Assembly (NCBI GenBank): GCA_965223825.1
Contig: OZ245018.1
Coordinates: 2,852,001 to 2,916,000, forward strand
Source: CAJXQU01 sp965223825
GTDB taxonomy: Bacteria > Pseudomonadota > Gammaproteobacteria > CAJXQU01
DNA: 64,000 bases
Reading direction: 5' to 3'
A program made the translations under genes and the position numbers. Under the pieces are notes generated by a model, which was not told where the DNA came from, searched no databases, and saw only the letters and a list, made by a program, of their open reading frames with translations. Shown in pieces: positions 42,728 to 52,076 of this stretch (position 1 is its first letter; each line of letters opens with the position of its first letter).

Positions 42728-44907
42728 GAAAAAACAAGTCAATTTTAGAACGAGACAAACCGTTAATCCTAGTCGTCGATGATGACATCGTGACACGACT
42801 CTTTATTGAAAAAGCGTTAGCTAACGAACACTATGATGTTGTTAGTGCTGTGAACGGTCAAGAAGCTCTTGAGCTTTATTATTCGCATTCACCCGACATG
42901 ATCGTGATGGATGTCATGATGCCGGTGATGAACGGTTTTGAAGCATGCGAAAAAATTCGTAAAGACGACAACCCGCTTAACACGCCAATTCTTATGCTTA
43001 CGGGTTTGAACGATGTGGATTCAATTGAAAACGCTTTTGAATCCGGGGCCACGGATTTTATTGTAAAACCATTTAGTATTCCGATTTTTATCCAGCGAAT
43101 TCGCTACGCCTTAAAAACACGTGATACCGATTTGGAATTATATAAACACCAAATGCGTCTCGCTCATGCGCATAAAGTTGCACGGCTTGGCTATTGGGAT
43201 TGGGACATTAGAAAAAATTATCTTTACTGGTCTGAAGAAGTTTTTAATATTTTTTCAGTTGAAGAAAATGAATTCTCAAATAACCGCAAGGCCTTTTTAA
43301 CACGCGCACACCCTGACGATTTACCTAAGATCCGCAGAGCGATCGCAAAATCAATCGAAACCGGTATCGCTTACAGTGTTGAGCATCGAGTCGTGCAACC
43401 CAATGGTGAAATTCTCGTCGTGCATCTTCATGCTGAACTGATGAAAGATGACAACGGTAAAGTGATCCGAATGCTCGGTGTCGTCCAAGATATTACGGAA
43501 CGCTATCATGCGCAGGAAACCATCCTGCACCAAGCCTATTACGACAGCCTAACTGATTTACCTAACCGTAGCCTTTTTCAAGATCGCCTACACCATGCGT
43601 TAGAAATGACGGATCGCAAACCCGGTTTGGTTGCGATCATGTTTATCGATCTCGATCGCTTCAAAATCATCAACGATTCACTTGGTCACGCCTTTGGTGA
43701 TGCCTTCCTCAAATCAGTTTCGGATAAGTTGACGGAAGTGACACGCGGTACGGATACCCTCGCTCGTTTAGGCGGCGATGAATTTGCCTTGATCGTTGAG
43801 CGTGTTGAGTCACATGAAGAAATTGCCTGCATTGCTGAAAAGCTCGTGCAACAACTGGCCATGCCGCATTACATTGATGGTCGTGAACTGATCACCACCG
43901 GCAGTATTGGTATTACGATCTGCCCGGAAAATGGTCGTGATCGTGAAGTGCTGATCAAACAAGCGGATCTGGCGATGTATCACGCAAAAGAATCCGGCGG
44001 GAACCAATTCTGTTTTTACAGTGAAGATCTCAACTCACGAGCGCATAAAACATTAATGATCGAGAATGAATTACGTCATGCGCTGGATAATGATGAAATC
44101 GTCGTTTTCTATCAGCCTAAAATTGATGTGTTAACGGGCGATATCAAAGGTATGGAAGCATTATTGCGCTGGGATCACCCTGAGAAAGGCCTGATCCCTC
44201 CCAATGATTTTATTCCTCTAGCAGAAGAGTCTGGTTTGATCATTCGAATCGGACGCTGGGTACTTGAAGAAGCCTGCCGTCAAACGGTTGAGTGGCATAA
44301 CAAAGGCTATAAAAATCTTAGTATTAGCGTTAATGTTTCGCCGCGACAATTCAACCAAGGCGATTTGGTTGCCATCGTCCGTACTGCGTTAGAAAATGCC
44401 GGCCTTGCTGCTTGCCACCTTGATCTGGAAGTCACCGAAAGCTGTACCATGATGAATCTCGATAACACGATCGCGATCTTGAATGAATGCCGCGAAATGG
44501 GCGTAAAAATTTCAATGGATGATTTTGGTACGGGCTTTTCCTCATTGAGCTTTCTCAACCAAATGCCACTGGATACGTTAAAAGTTGATCGGGCATTTAT
44601 AAAAGATGTCACTTCGGATGGCGAAAATGGCGAACTGGCTAAATTGATCATCGCGATGGCGAAAAGTTTGAATTTGAGCGTGGTCGCGGAAGGTATAGAA
44701 ACCGATGAGCATCTTAACTTTCTTAAAGAAAATGGCAGCCATGAATACCAAGGGTTTCTAGCCAGTCCACCGGTTCCTGCAAATGTTTTTGAACGCTTGC
44801 TCGAACGTTCATTTAATAAAGAAGAAAATGCATCTCCAATCTCATTGGATCAGGCAGATGTCCTTGCTGATGATCTCAATCTGGAAGAGGATGATACCTT
44901 AGCGTAG
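42724..44907 (+). CDS. Response regulator with PAS, GGDEF and EAL domains
   Basis: A 727-residue protein: receiver (about residues 12-130, Asp in MIVMDVMMPVMNG), PAS with PAC (about 150-265), GGDEF (intact RLGGDEFALIV, about residue 350) and EAL (EALLRWDHP at about 478, DDFGTGFSSLSFL). Both catalytic cores look intact, so it could make or degrade cyclic di-GMP. Start and kinase stop overlap as ATGA, so it is the likely output of the hybrid kinase's phosphorelay. It would shift motile versus sessile behaviour; no target is visible. Confidence 0.93.
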   Translation: MRKNKSILERDKPLILVVDDDIVTRLFIEKALANEHYDVVSAVNGQEALELYYSHSPDMIVMDVMMPVMNGFEACEKIRKDDNPLNTPILMLTGLNDVDSIENAFESGATDFIVKPFSIPIFIQRIRYALKTRDTDLELYKHQMRLAHAHKVARLGYWDWDIRKNYLYWSEEVFNIFSVEENEFSNNRKAFLTRAHPDDLPKIRRAIAKSIETGIAYSVEHRVVQPNGEILVVHLHAELMKDDNGKVIRMLGVVQDITERYHAQETILHQAYYDSLTDLPNRSLFQDRLHHALEMTDRKPGLVAIMFIDLDRFKIINDSLGHAFGDAFLKSVSDKLTEVTRGTDTLARLGGDEFALIVERVESHEEIACIAEKLVQQLAMPHYIDGRELITTGSIGITICPENGRDREVLIKQADLAMYHAKESGGNQFCFYSEDLNSRAHKTLMIENELRHALDNDEIVVFYQPKIDVLTGDIKGMEALLRWDHPEKGLIPPNDFIPLAEESGLIIRIGRWVLEEACRQTVEWHNKGYKNLSISVNVSPRQFNQGDLVAIVRTALENAGLAACHLDLEVTESCTMMNLDNTIAILNECREMGVKISMDDFGTGFSSLSFLNQMPLDTLKVDRAFIKDVTSDGENGELAKLIIAMAKSLNLSVVAEGIETDEHLNFLKENGSHEYQGFLASPPVPANVFERLLERSFNKEENASPISLDQADVLADDLNLEEDDTLA

Positions 44908-45105
44908 TTCACTCAAATACGATAAGTGATTGTGCGAGTCCGATTGCACCGTTACGAACAATTACACACTTTCAAATTAAACATGTTGATCACGATCGCT
45001 CAATTTGAGTGGTTCTCAGGTGGTGATACGGGACTTGGTGAGATCTGCTTGGAAAAGTTTGGAATAAACTCTGGGACGTGCTGATCGCTTAGACGATCAC
45101 GTTAA

Positions 45106-45714
45106 TTAACTTAGACGTGATTTGACCATGCTCAGCGGCATACGATTACCCGCAATATAATCCCGCACACAATCTAAGACTAATGGTGTTCGAAGGCGCT
45201 CAGCATTTTTGCCGAGTTCCTCTTCGCTCATCCAAATGGTGCGTTGAATACCATTATCTAACGGCTGATCAGGCATGTGATCACAACATTTGCCCGCAAA
45301 ACAAACGCGCAGGTAAGTAATATCTTTATTGGGGGAAGGATACAGATACAGTCCAACCACGGATTCTGGAATGAAACCCCAAGCAGACTCTTCTCGCACT
45401 TCACGCACAGCCGCTTGAATTAATGTCTCACCTTGTTCTAAGTGACCGGCAGGTTGGTTTAACACAAGTCGACCGTGTGCGTATTCCTCGATCATCAAGA
45501 ACTTACCATCTCTCTCAATCACAGCGGCAACCGTGGTGTTTGGCTTCCACTGATCGCGACGCGATGATGTTCCCTGTGTCGTTTCTGCAGCGCTTGTAAA
45601 TGCACTGAGAAAATTTGATTTTCCTTTCAACATTGTGTGTATCTTATCCATAGTTTCATCATCGGCGAAATAGCCAGAAACATTAATTTTCAAATTCTGT
45701 CTAGAGGAAGACAT
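45106..45714 (-). CDS. Nudix hydrolase, NudJ-like with N-terminal extension
   Basis: About 202 residues from ATG 45714, preceded by AGGTTG. The Nudix box is complete: GHLEQGETLIQAAVREVREE. The core from WKPNTTVAAVIERDGKFLM resembles NudJ phosphatases acting on nucleoside and thiamine (di)phosphates. About 50 extra residues precede it, and an ATG at about 45633 would give the usual NudJ length. In related genomes nudJ sits beside mnmA; here it lies 6 kb away. Confidence 0.85.
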   Translation of the reverse strand: MSSSRQNLKINVSGYFADDETMDKIHTMLKGKSNFLSAFTSAAETTQGTSSRRDQWKPNTTVAAVIERDGKFLMIEEYAHGRLVLNQPAGHLEQGETLIQAAVREVREESAWGFIPESVVGLYLYPSPNKDITYLRVCFAGKCCDHMPDQPLDNGIQRTIWMSEEELGKNAERLRTPLVLDCVRDYIAGNRMPLSMVKSRLS

Positions 45715-45778
45715 CAACAACCTGTGGTCAAGCCGTACTCGGTACGCATTTTGCCTAGCACTGATATATGAATCAAAG

Positions 45779-45810
45779 AAGCTGGGTGATAAACTTCCCC
45801 GCTTTTTTTA
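45779..45810 (+). promoter_or_regulatory. Terminator-like hairpin in the nhaD leader
   Basis: AAGC-T-GGG (45779-45786) can pair with CCC-C-GCTT (45797-45804), followed by seven Ts. It lies 30-60 bases before the nhaD start, reading in the same direction. A terminator in a leader suggests attenuation or a cation-sensing riboswitch, since Li+/Na+ riboswitches are known for sodium/proton antiporter genes. I cannot confirm a class. Confidence 0.4.
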
Positions 45811-45839
45811 TATCACTATTTAAATTACAGGCTTAATTG

Positions 45840-47294
45840 ATGAATATCCTTCATACGCTCACTTTGATCGCGCTCGCTGCGGTTCCGAGCTTCGCCTCTG
45901 CAGCCGAAGCAACACACACACAATTACAAAACTTTACTGGCCACTGGATGGCGATGTTGGCGGTGGCCATCTTCGTTTTTGCCTATGTGCTGGTTGTGAT
46001 GGAAGAACAGTTACATTTACGTAAATCCAAGCCTGTCACGGTTGCGGCCGGCATTATTTGGGCGATTGTCGCCATTGTTTACTCGCAAACGGGTGACACT
46101 CACACCGCAGAGATCATGGTAAGACATAACCTGCTCGAATTTGCAGAGTTGTTTTTGTTCTTACTTGCCGCGATGACCTACATCAACACAATGGAATATA
46201 TGGGTGTATTTGATGCACTTCGGGGCTGGTTGGTATCGCGCGGATTTTCTCTTCGAACGATCTTTTGGTTAACCGGCATCATTTCATTTTGCCTCTCACC
46301 CGTTGCGGATAATTTAACGACGGCATTATTAATGTCTACCGTCGCTATGGCTGTTGGTGGCGCAAATACGAGCTTTGTGATCGTTGCGTGTATCAATATT
46401 GTGGTCGCTGCAAATGCAGGTGGCGCATTCAGTCCTTTCGGCGATATCACAACGTTAATGGTCTGGCAAAAAGGTGTTGTGCAGTTTCAAGAATTCTTTC
46501 ACCTCTTCGTACCATCGCTGGTTAACTGGCTGGTACCAGCCGTGATCATGTCGTTTGCTGTGCCTAAAGAAAGACCTGAGCCATTAAAAGAAAAGGTAGA
46601 GGTAATGCACGGTGCAGGCGCCGTGATTGCTTTATTTATCTTGACAATTATCATGGCCGTCTCTGCACATAACTTCCTCCACTTGCCACCAGTTCTCGGC
46701 ATGATGACAGGTTTGGGACTGCTTAAATTCTACGGGTATTACTTGAAACGTCGCGGTCAAGCCTTGCAAACGCTCGGACAAAATATGGGCGATCGCGCTG
46801 TAGAAGAGGAAGATGTTTCACATAAACCTGGTGCTGAAAAAGTGGAATCAGGCCGTACATTTAATATTTTCAAATCACTCGCGCGAGCCGAATGGGACAC
46901 ATTGATGTTCTTCTACGGCGTCATCTTATGTGTCGGTGGCTTAGGAACACTGGGTTACCTTTCGATGATTTCTGGCTTTATGTATGACGGATTGGGCGCA
47001 ACCACAGCAAACATATTAGTCGGCCTCCTATCAGCCATCGTTGACAATATCCCTGTCATGTTCGCTGTGTTAACCATGATGCCGGAAATGAGCCATGAAC
47101 AGTGGTTACTCGTCACCTTAACCGCAGGTGTTGGTGGTTCTTTATTGTCTGTTGGTTCAGCTGCCGGTGTGGCTGTAATGGGACAAGCGCGTGGTATCTA
47201 TACGTTCTTTAGCCATCTAAAATGGACTTGGGCAATCGCACTTGGTTATGCCGCAAGTATCTGGGTACATATCTGGTTAAATGGCTTAGGCTAA
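45840..47294 (+). CDS. nhaD: Na+/H+ antiporter NhaD
   Basis: A 484-residue antiporter of the NhaD (ion transporter superfamily) type with about twelve membrane helices. A cleavable signal-like N-terminus (SFASAAEATHTQLQ) precedes NFTGHWMAMLAVAIFVFAYV. Characteristic stretches are SPVADNLTTALLMSTVAMAVGG, NAGGAFSPFGDITTLMVW and the mirrored SAIVDNIPVMFAVLTMMP, whose Asp residues are expected to bind Na+ and H+. It expels Na+ or Li+, typical of marine or haloalkaline bacteria. The ATG at 45840 is preferred over the TTG one codon earlier. Confidence 0.94.
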   Translation: MNILHTLTLIALAAVPSFASAAEATHTQLQNFTGHWMAMLAVAIFVFAYVLVVMEEQLHLRKSKPVTVAAGIIWAIVAIVYSQTGDTHTAEIMVRHNLLEFAELFLFLLAAMTYINTMEYMGVFDALRGWLVSRGFSLRTIFWLTGIISFCLSPVADNLTTALLMSTVAMAVGGANTSFVIVACINIVVAANAGGAFSPFGDITTLMVWQKGVVQFQEFFHLFVPSLVNWLVPAVIMSFAVPKERPEPLKEKVEVMHGAGAVIALFILTIIMAVSAHNFLHLPPVLGMMTGLGLLKFYGYYLKRRGQALQTLGQNMGDRAVEEEDVSHKPGAEKVESGRTFNIFKSLARAEWDTLMFFYGVILCVGGLGTLGYLSMISGFMYDGLGATTANILVGLLSAIVDNIPVMFAVLTMMPEMSHEQWLLVTLTAGVGGSLLSVGSAAGVAVMGQARGIYTFFSHLKWTWAIALGYAASIWVHIWLNGLG

Positions 47295-47340
47295 CCTTAA
47301 TGATTGGCGTTTTCCTCTGAAAATGAAAACGCTAACGATG

Positions 47341-47370
47341 GCGAACCCGATCAAGCTTGATCGGGTTCGC
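47341..47370. terminator. 30-base perfect palindrome after nhaD
   Basis: GCGAACCCGATCAAG and its exact complement directly abut. It lies between convergent genes ending at 47294 and 47395; on the plus strand TATTTC and later TTTTTT follow. Bidirectional termination is the simplest reading. Confidence 0.65.
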
Positions 47371-47394
47371 TATTTCAATCCGATTTTTTGAACG

Positions 47395-48093
47395 TCAGTA
47401 AGACAGTAACTCCAACTCATACAATCCCGCATTCAAGAAGGTTGTCTCTGCTTTCTCTGTTCGTTCCGTTTTAACCAACCCCACGCCTGGCGCGTACCAG
47501 TCTTTATTGATGACATGGACGATCGCTGAATTATTTCCACGATCCGTCCGAACATTCACTTCGCCCTCACCTTGGATCAACAGACAATTGTTAAAAGTCC
47601 CCGCTTGGGTTTGGATCGTTTCATCTAAACTCACCACGTGAAATGTCAGATTTAATTTCGGAGGCCTATTGAGGATGCGATCTTCAAGCGCAAAGGTGCG
47701 GCTTTCGATCACACCAAGGCGGCTCGGTATTGTCCAAGTTCGTTTGGATTCTAACGCCTCGTTTATCGGTAAAGGGAAAACCAGTTCTCGATGCTCAAGA
47801 TCGGCTGAAACTCGGTAAATACCCTCATCCCGTCGCTCGTAAAAAGCCCGTGTTTCACCTTGAATCTCGTGTAAATAAACGGGTTGATCATGAATTTCCA
47901 CAAGCCCCACTGATTGGATCACTTTACGCCGTGGAAAGGCTTCATTACGGATGGTCAGAATTTCTTCGTATTCCCACGAATACCCTTTTGATAGCGGAAA
48001 ATAGCCGCTCTGCGGTGCCGAGCAAGCCGTTAGCCCGGCGAGGCCGATCAGCAAACTGGCTAGGCCACTGATCAGATGGGTTCTGATCAGCAA
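47395..48093 (-). CDS. Lipoprotein of unknown function
   Basis: The reading frame extends to 48180, but the residues before 48093 overlap the phosphatase gene and are not signal-like. From the TTG at 48093 the protein has a fine lipoprotein signal (LLIRTHLISGLASLLIGLAG, lipobox LTAC). The about 215-residue mature part starts APQSGYFPLSKGYSWEYEE and has a beta-rich look, with GTFNNCLLIQGEGEV and DWYAPGVGLVKTERTEK, a pattern shared by several uncharacterised bacterial lipoproteins. It follows the phosphatase by 25 bases and may be co-transcribed with it. Confidence 0.7.
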   Translation of the reverse strand: MLIRTHLISGLASLLIGLAGLTACSAPQSGYFPLSKGYSWEYEEILTIRNEAFPRRKVIQSVGLVEIHDQPVYLHEIQGETRAFYERRDEGIYRVSADLEHRELVFPLPINEALESKRTWTIPSRLGVIESRTFALEDRILNRPPKLNLTFHVVSLDETIQTQAGTFNNCLLIQGEGEVNVRTDRGNNSAIVHVINKDWYAPGVGLVKTERTEKAETTFLNAGLYELELLSY

Positions 48094-48118
48094 ACCGCTG
48101 TCGGATTGATACGACAGA

Positions 48119-49117
48119 TTAGAATAATTGTAGCTTTTTGATCGCTTGAATAATCGCTGCGTGATATTTCGCACTGGCACAAATCACTCCTCGGTTTTTT
48201 TGCAAGCCCGTGCCCCATGCAAAATCCAGCGGCGCACCGGTGATATCTGAGACTATCATACCGGCTTCTTCAGCGATCAACTTACCTGCCGCGTGATCCC
48301 AAATATTCTCAACGTAATCTGCCCGTGTCGGTAGGCGTAAGTACGCATCCGCTTGACCACGCGCGACAACGGCATATTTACATTGGCTGTCGAGTCGTGC
48401 GGATTCGCCTGCACCACCGAGCTCAGCCACAATTTTTGCGGTGTCGTCATGTTTTGAATGCGCGGCTTCAACCGATTCACAAATTCTGATCAGGCTGTCA
48501 TTTTGATCCGGTGAAACCTTAATCGCTTCTTCGAACGAACCCGAAGCATCGACGGCAAAACACCCCTGATCTTTGACCGCAAGATAGATCATGCCTTGCA
48601 CGTCAGGATCATCAAATGCACGATCAAACGACGCGGAAAGATTTGGACAACCCAGTACCCCAAGCGTGACTTCGCCATTTTCTATCAACGCAAGCGAAAT
48701 CGCATATTGTCCACCGCGTAAAAAACCTTTCGTCCCATCGACCGGATCAAGTGTCCAGTAGATATTAGCGCTTGCATCATGGTTACCGAGATCGATCGCG
48801 TCTAACACCGTTTGTGAATTCGCATCTGTCCACACGGTCTTTACTGCCGCCACGATCGCGTCGCGTAAACTGGACTGTTCTTCATCACGCAATTCTGCAC
48901 TGCTTTCTTCACCAACCATGTTGAATTCACCCAATTGTGTTGACAACACGTGCGTGACCACGGCTTGCGCGGCAAAGTCGGCAACGGTCACAGGGCTTTT
49001 ATCATTTTTCTGGATTTGTCGGATCGTGTCCAACTCAGATTGCACGTGATGCGTGACCTGACACGCTTGTTTCACAGCAGCAAATGCGGCGGTCAATAAA
49101 GAGTTATTTTTCATCAA
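48119..49117 (-). CDS. 3'(2'),5'-bisphosphate nucleotidase, HAL2/CysQ-like
   Basis: A 332-residue member of the Mg2+-dependent, Li+-sensitive phosphatase superfamily. Metal ligands are in MVGEESSAEL, the signature WTLDPVDGTKGFLRGGQYA and a late NIWDHAAGKLIAEEAG. Length and the WTLDPVDGTKGF form match HAL2-type enzymes, which hydrolyse 3'-phosphoadenosine 5'-phosphate from sulfate assimilation. Related inositol monophosphatases are shorter. Inhibition by Li+/Na+ in the family is interesting next to nhaD, but that is only context. Confidence 0.87.
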   Translation of the reverse strand: MMKNNSLLTAAFAAVKQACQVTHHVQSELDTIRQIQKNDKSPVTVADFAAQAVVTHVLSTQLGEFNMVGEESSAELRDEEQSSLRDAIVAAVKTVWTDANSQTVLDAIDLGNHDASANIYWTLDPVDGTKGFLRGGQYAISLALIENGEVTLGVLGCPNLSASFDRAFDDPDVQGMIYLAVKDQGCFAVDASGSFEEAIKVSPDQNDSLIRICESVEAAHSKHDDTAKIVAELGGAGESARLDSQCKYAVVARGQADAYLRLPTRADYVENIWDHAAGKLIAEEAGMIVSDITGAPLDFAWGTGLQKNRGVICASAKYHAAIIQAIKKLQLF

Positions 49118-49680
49118 AATTTGGTTTCGTTATAGTGACAAGGCGTGCAGTGTAAACCATAATTTTTTACACATAAAAATCAGGCATAATAATTAACACT
49201 TAAAAAGCCTGTTTCGAGGTAAATCATCTACCCCGTTTTTATGATCTGAATTCGTGCTTCGTCATGAATAATGCAATGTGAACAGATTTCGAACAAGCGA
49301 GATTAAGTAAATAGGCCGGCTAAAACATTCTCTTACTTAGTCACAATGCAGGAGGTTTTGATCAGATCTGAACATTTACTGCTGTTCTATTTAGTATAGA
49401 AATTCCTATTTTCACCCAAATACATGGCGCATTGATTGCGCAAGATCCGATCAGAAATAAGTACATGGTGTCTATTCATCACGATCACCGAGAACAAGCC
49501 CGACAATGTGAATGATAATAACCAATCGTAGATTCTGTCGCGGTATTGGAATTAATTGAAGATCATAGCGAGCTACCGAAATACAGTTTTTAGGTATAAG
49601 CATGTCAATATGTTGCGCTGCAACATAGCAACTGTTAATATTCTTGTAGTCACTGATAACTAAAATGGGTAAACCACAAC
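49118..49680. other. Intergenic region upstream of phaE
   Basis: About 560 bases without a convincing gene on either strand, holding the promoters of the divergent phosphatase and phaE genes. The notable element is a palindrome at 49609-49627. An isolated AGGAGG at 49350 leads only to a 13-codon frame and is probably chance. Confidence 0.6.
49609..49627. promoter_or_regulatory. Palindrome upstream of phaE, candidate PhaR operator
   Basis: TATGTTGC-GCT-GCAACATA: perfect 8-bp arms around three bases, centred 63 bases before the phaE ATG. PhaR proteins bind short TGC/GCA palindromes near phasin and synthase genes, and phaR is in this window. The link is inferred. Confidence 0.5.
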
Positions 49681-50907
49681 ATGAGTAAAAATACCTTTCC
49701 ATATTGGAATGACGAGTGGATGAACGCACAGCAGGGCTACATCGACTCTTGGGCTGCGATGTCTGAAAAAATGGCCAGTGCCCTTCAACCACCCCCGCGA
49801 CGTCCGAGAAACCCTTGGGTTGAAGCAATGCAGCAATGGGAAACGATGGTTCCTGGCCACGAGTCACGCCCGTACATGCAACGCATGCTTGATCAAGGTA
49901 AAGCTTTTTTTGAAATGAGTAATGAGATTAATGACTTCCTACGCCTGCTGAATGATGTCAATCAATCAACTGAAGAATGGCAGTCAGCATTCCGCGCACA
50001 GATGGAGCAAATGAAAGATGCCTTTGGTACCGGTCAAGGTGAAATGTCTGCGCTCTGGTCACAGCCGATCGACGCCTTCAAACAAGCTTGGGGCCAACCC
50101 GGATTCAACCAAGAGACCTTTTTAAAAGGGTTTAGTCCAGACATGTTTTCTGGTTTTAATCCTAGTATGTTCACCTCTGGCTTTAACCCTAGCGCATTTG
50201 GTTCAGCGCCCTTTATGCAAGGTTTCGATCCAAACCAAATGCTTGAAATGTTCTCGGCTCCGATGCAAGAACAATTCGAGAAGTTCATTGATGCACCGGG
50301 CGTAGGTCCTGATCGTGAAGCACAAGAGCGGTTTAAAAAGGATGCACGGTTATGGATGAATTACCAAACCGCATTAGCGGAATACAACACTGCACATCAA
50401 CAAGTCGGCAAAGATACGATCGAACGTCTCACCGAAAAAATGATCGAACTCTCAAACGAAGGCACGACAATTGAGTCAATGCGAGCAGTGTATGACGTTT
50501 GGGTTGATTGCGCGGAAGAAGCATATGCCGAATTCGCTATGTCAGAAGAATACCAAAACGTTTATGCCAACTTGGTTAACTCCATGATGGCAGTAAAACA
50601 AGCTTTCCGTGATCGCGTTAATGAAACAGCAAAATCAATGGGTCTACCAACGCAATCGGGGTTTGATACCGTGTTGGAACGCATGCAAGTGATGCGTCGT
50701 GAATTACGTCAGATTAAAAAACAAGGATCAGGCGGTTCATCGAATGCTGATGTGTCTAAGCTCAAAGCAGAAGTGAACGAACTCAAAAGCGAGTTGAAAT
50801 CACTGAAAGCCGCTATTGAAAAATTAAGCGAAGCAAAACCTGCCCCCGCTGTAAGAAAGAAACGGGCAACGAAAAAAACAACCGCAAAATCAACTAGCGA
50901 GAAGTAG
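49681..50907 (+). CDS. phaE: Class III PHA synthase subunit PhaE
   Basis: A 408-residue PhaE, the non-catalytic partner of class III PHA synthases. It begins with the Trp-rich NDEWMNAQQGYIDSWAAMSE, has a Phe/Pro-rich middle (FSGFNPSMFTSGFNPSAFG) and the family core ARLWMNYQTALAEYN with VYDVWVDCAEEAYAEFAMSE. A coiled coil (about 350-385) ends in a Lys-rich tail that may contact DNA or granules. It forms the active complex with PhaC on the granule surface. phaC follows 13 bases downstream. Confidence 0.95.
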   Translation: MSKNTFPYWNDEWMNAQQGYIDSWAAMSEKMASALQPPPRRPRNPWVEAMQQWETMVPGHESRPYMQRMLDQGKAFFEMSNEINDFLRLLNDVNQSTEEWQSAFRAQMEQMKDAFGTGQGEMSALWSQPIDAFKQAWGQPGFNQETFLKGFSPDMFSGFNPSMFTSGFNPSAFGSAPFMQGFDPNQMLEMFSAPMQEQFEKFIDAPGVGPDREAQERFKKDARLWMNYQTALAEYNTAHQQVGKDTIERLTEKMIELSNEGTTIESMRAVYDVWVDCAEEAYAEFAMSEEYQNVYANLVNSMMAVKQAFRDRVNETAKSMGLPTQSGFDTVLERMQVMRRELRQIKKQGSGGSSNADVSKLKAEVNELKSELKSLKAAIEKLSEAKPAPAVRKKRATKKTTAKSTSEK

Positions 50908-50920
50908 AGGTTAGCCACGA

Positions 50921-51985
50921 ATGATTCCATTTAATATGTCTCCAGAAAGCATACTGTCAGAGCTTCAGGATTTTGGTAATAAACTCGGTCAAGGGTTACA
51001 AAATCTAAATGAAATGGGTGAGATTCCCGTTGGTGCAAGTGAATACGATGTCGTCTACACAGAAGATAAGCTGGCACTACATCATTTTAAACCATTAGTC
51101 GAAGAGACTAATTCGATTCCATTGTTAATTGTTTATGCTTTAGTCAACCGTCCGTACATGGCCGATCTCCAATCGGGTCGTTCATTGGTCGAAGGCCTGT
51201 TAAAAACAGGACAAGATGTTTACATGATCGATTGGGGTTATCCCGATGAAGGCGATCGCTTTTTAACATTAGACGATTACATTAACGGCTATATTGATAA
51301 CGTCGTTGATGTCGTCAGAGAACGAGCTGGCGTTGATAAAATCAACATTCTCGGCATCTGTCAGGGGGGTGCCTTTAGCCTTTGCTACACTTCACTGCAT
51401 ACAGATAAAGTCAAAAACCTGATCACAACTGTCACGCCGGTCGATTTCCACACGCCAGACGATCAACTTAGTCATATGGTTCGCAAAGTGGATATGGATG
51501 CGGTTGTCGATACTGTCGGTAATGTTTCGGGTGAAATGTTGAACACGACATTTTTATCGCTCAAACCTTTCCGCTTAACCGGCCAAAAATATTTAGACAT
51601 GGTTAATATTATTCAGGATGAAGATAGCGCGTTGAATTTTATGCGCATGGAAAAATGGATCTTTGATAGCCCTGATCAAGCCGGTGAAGCGTATCGAGAA
51701 TTCATCAGCCAGTTTTATCAACAAAATAAACTGATCAAAGGTGAAGTAATGATCGGTGATGATAAAGTTGATCTGGGCAATATTACGGTCCCTGTTTTAA
51801 ATATTTTTGCAAAAGACGATCATTTAGTTCCGGTTGCGGCATCCAAAGCACTAGAAGAATATGTCGGCACTAAAGACTACACCGCGTTGGAATTTCCTGG
51901 TGGGCACATTGGTATTTATGTCAGTGGCAAAGCACAGAAAATGATTCCACCGACCGTAGCAGAGTGGTTAGGTGAACGAAGTTAA
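50921..51985 (+). CDS. phaC: Class III PHA synthase catalytic subunit PhaC
   Basis: A 354-residue class III PhaC with the lipase-box-like ILGICQGGAFSLCYTSLH (nucleophile Cys about 147), Asp in IFAKDDHLVP and His in FPGGHIGIYVSGK. It polymerises 3-hydroxyacyl-CoA, mostly 3-hydroxybutyryl-CoA, to PHB. Its short length compared with class I enzymes and its pairing with phaE fix the class. A palindromic terminator follows. The monomer-supply genes phaB and phaA are 10 kb away with phaR. Confidence 0.97.
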   Translation: MIPFNMSPESILSELQDFGNKLGQGLQNLNEMGEIPVGASEYDVVYTEDKLALHHFKPLVEETNSIPLLIVYALVNRPYMADLQSGRSLVEGLLKTGQDVYMIDWGYPDEGDRFLTLDDYINGYIDNVVDVVRERAGVDKINILGICQGGAFSLCYTSLHTDKVKNLITTVTPVDFHTPDDQLSHMVRKVDMDAVVDTVGNVSGEMLNTTFLSLKPFRLTGQKYLDMVNIIQDEDSALNFMRMEKWIFDSPDQAGEAYREFISQFYQQNKLIKGEVMIGDDKVDLGNITVPVLNIFAKDDHLVPVAASKALEEYVGTKDYTALEFPGGHIGIYVSGKAQKMIPPTVAEWLGERS

Positions 51986-52024
51986 GAAGATGTGATCACA
52001 CTTTTTCGTGTGAAACACTTGAAT

Positions 52025-52053
52025 AAAAAAGGCCGCAATTGCGGCCTTTTTTT
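52025..52053. terminator. Bidirectional terminator after phaC
   Basis: AAAAAAGGCCGCAA pairs with TTGCGGCCTTTTTT without mismatch, T-runs on both strands. It separates phaC from the convergent membrane haem protein. Confidence 0.9.
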
Positions 52054-52076
52054 GATCTTCCGATCAGTGAATAACT

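Noticed and set aside
49350..49400. Small gene after AGGAGG at 49350
   Set aside because: The frame has only 13 codons and no start codon at good spacing except TTG.
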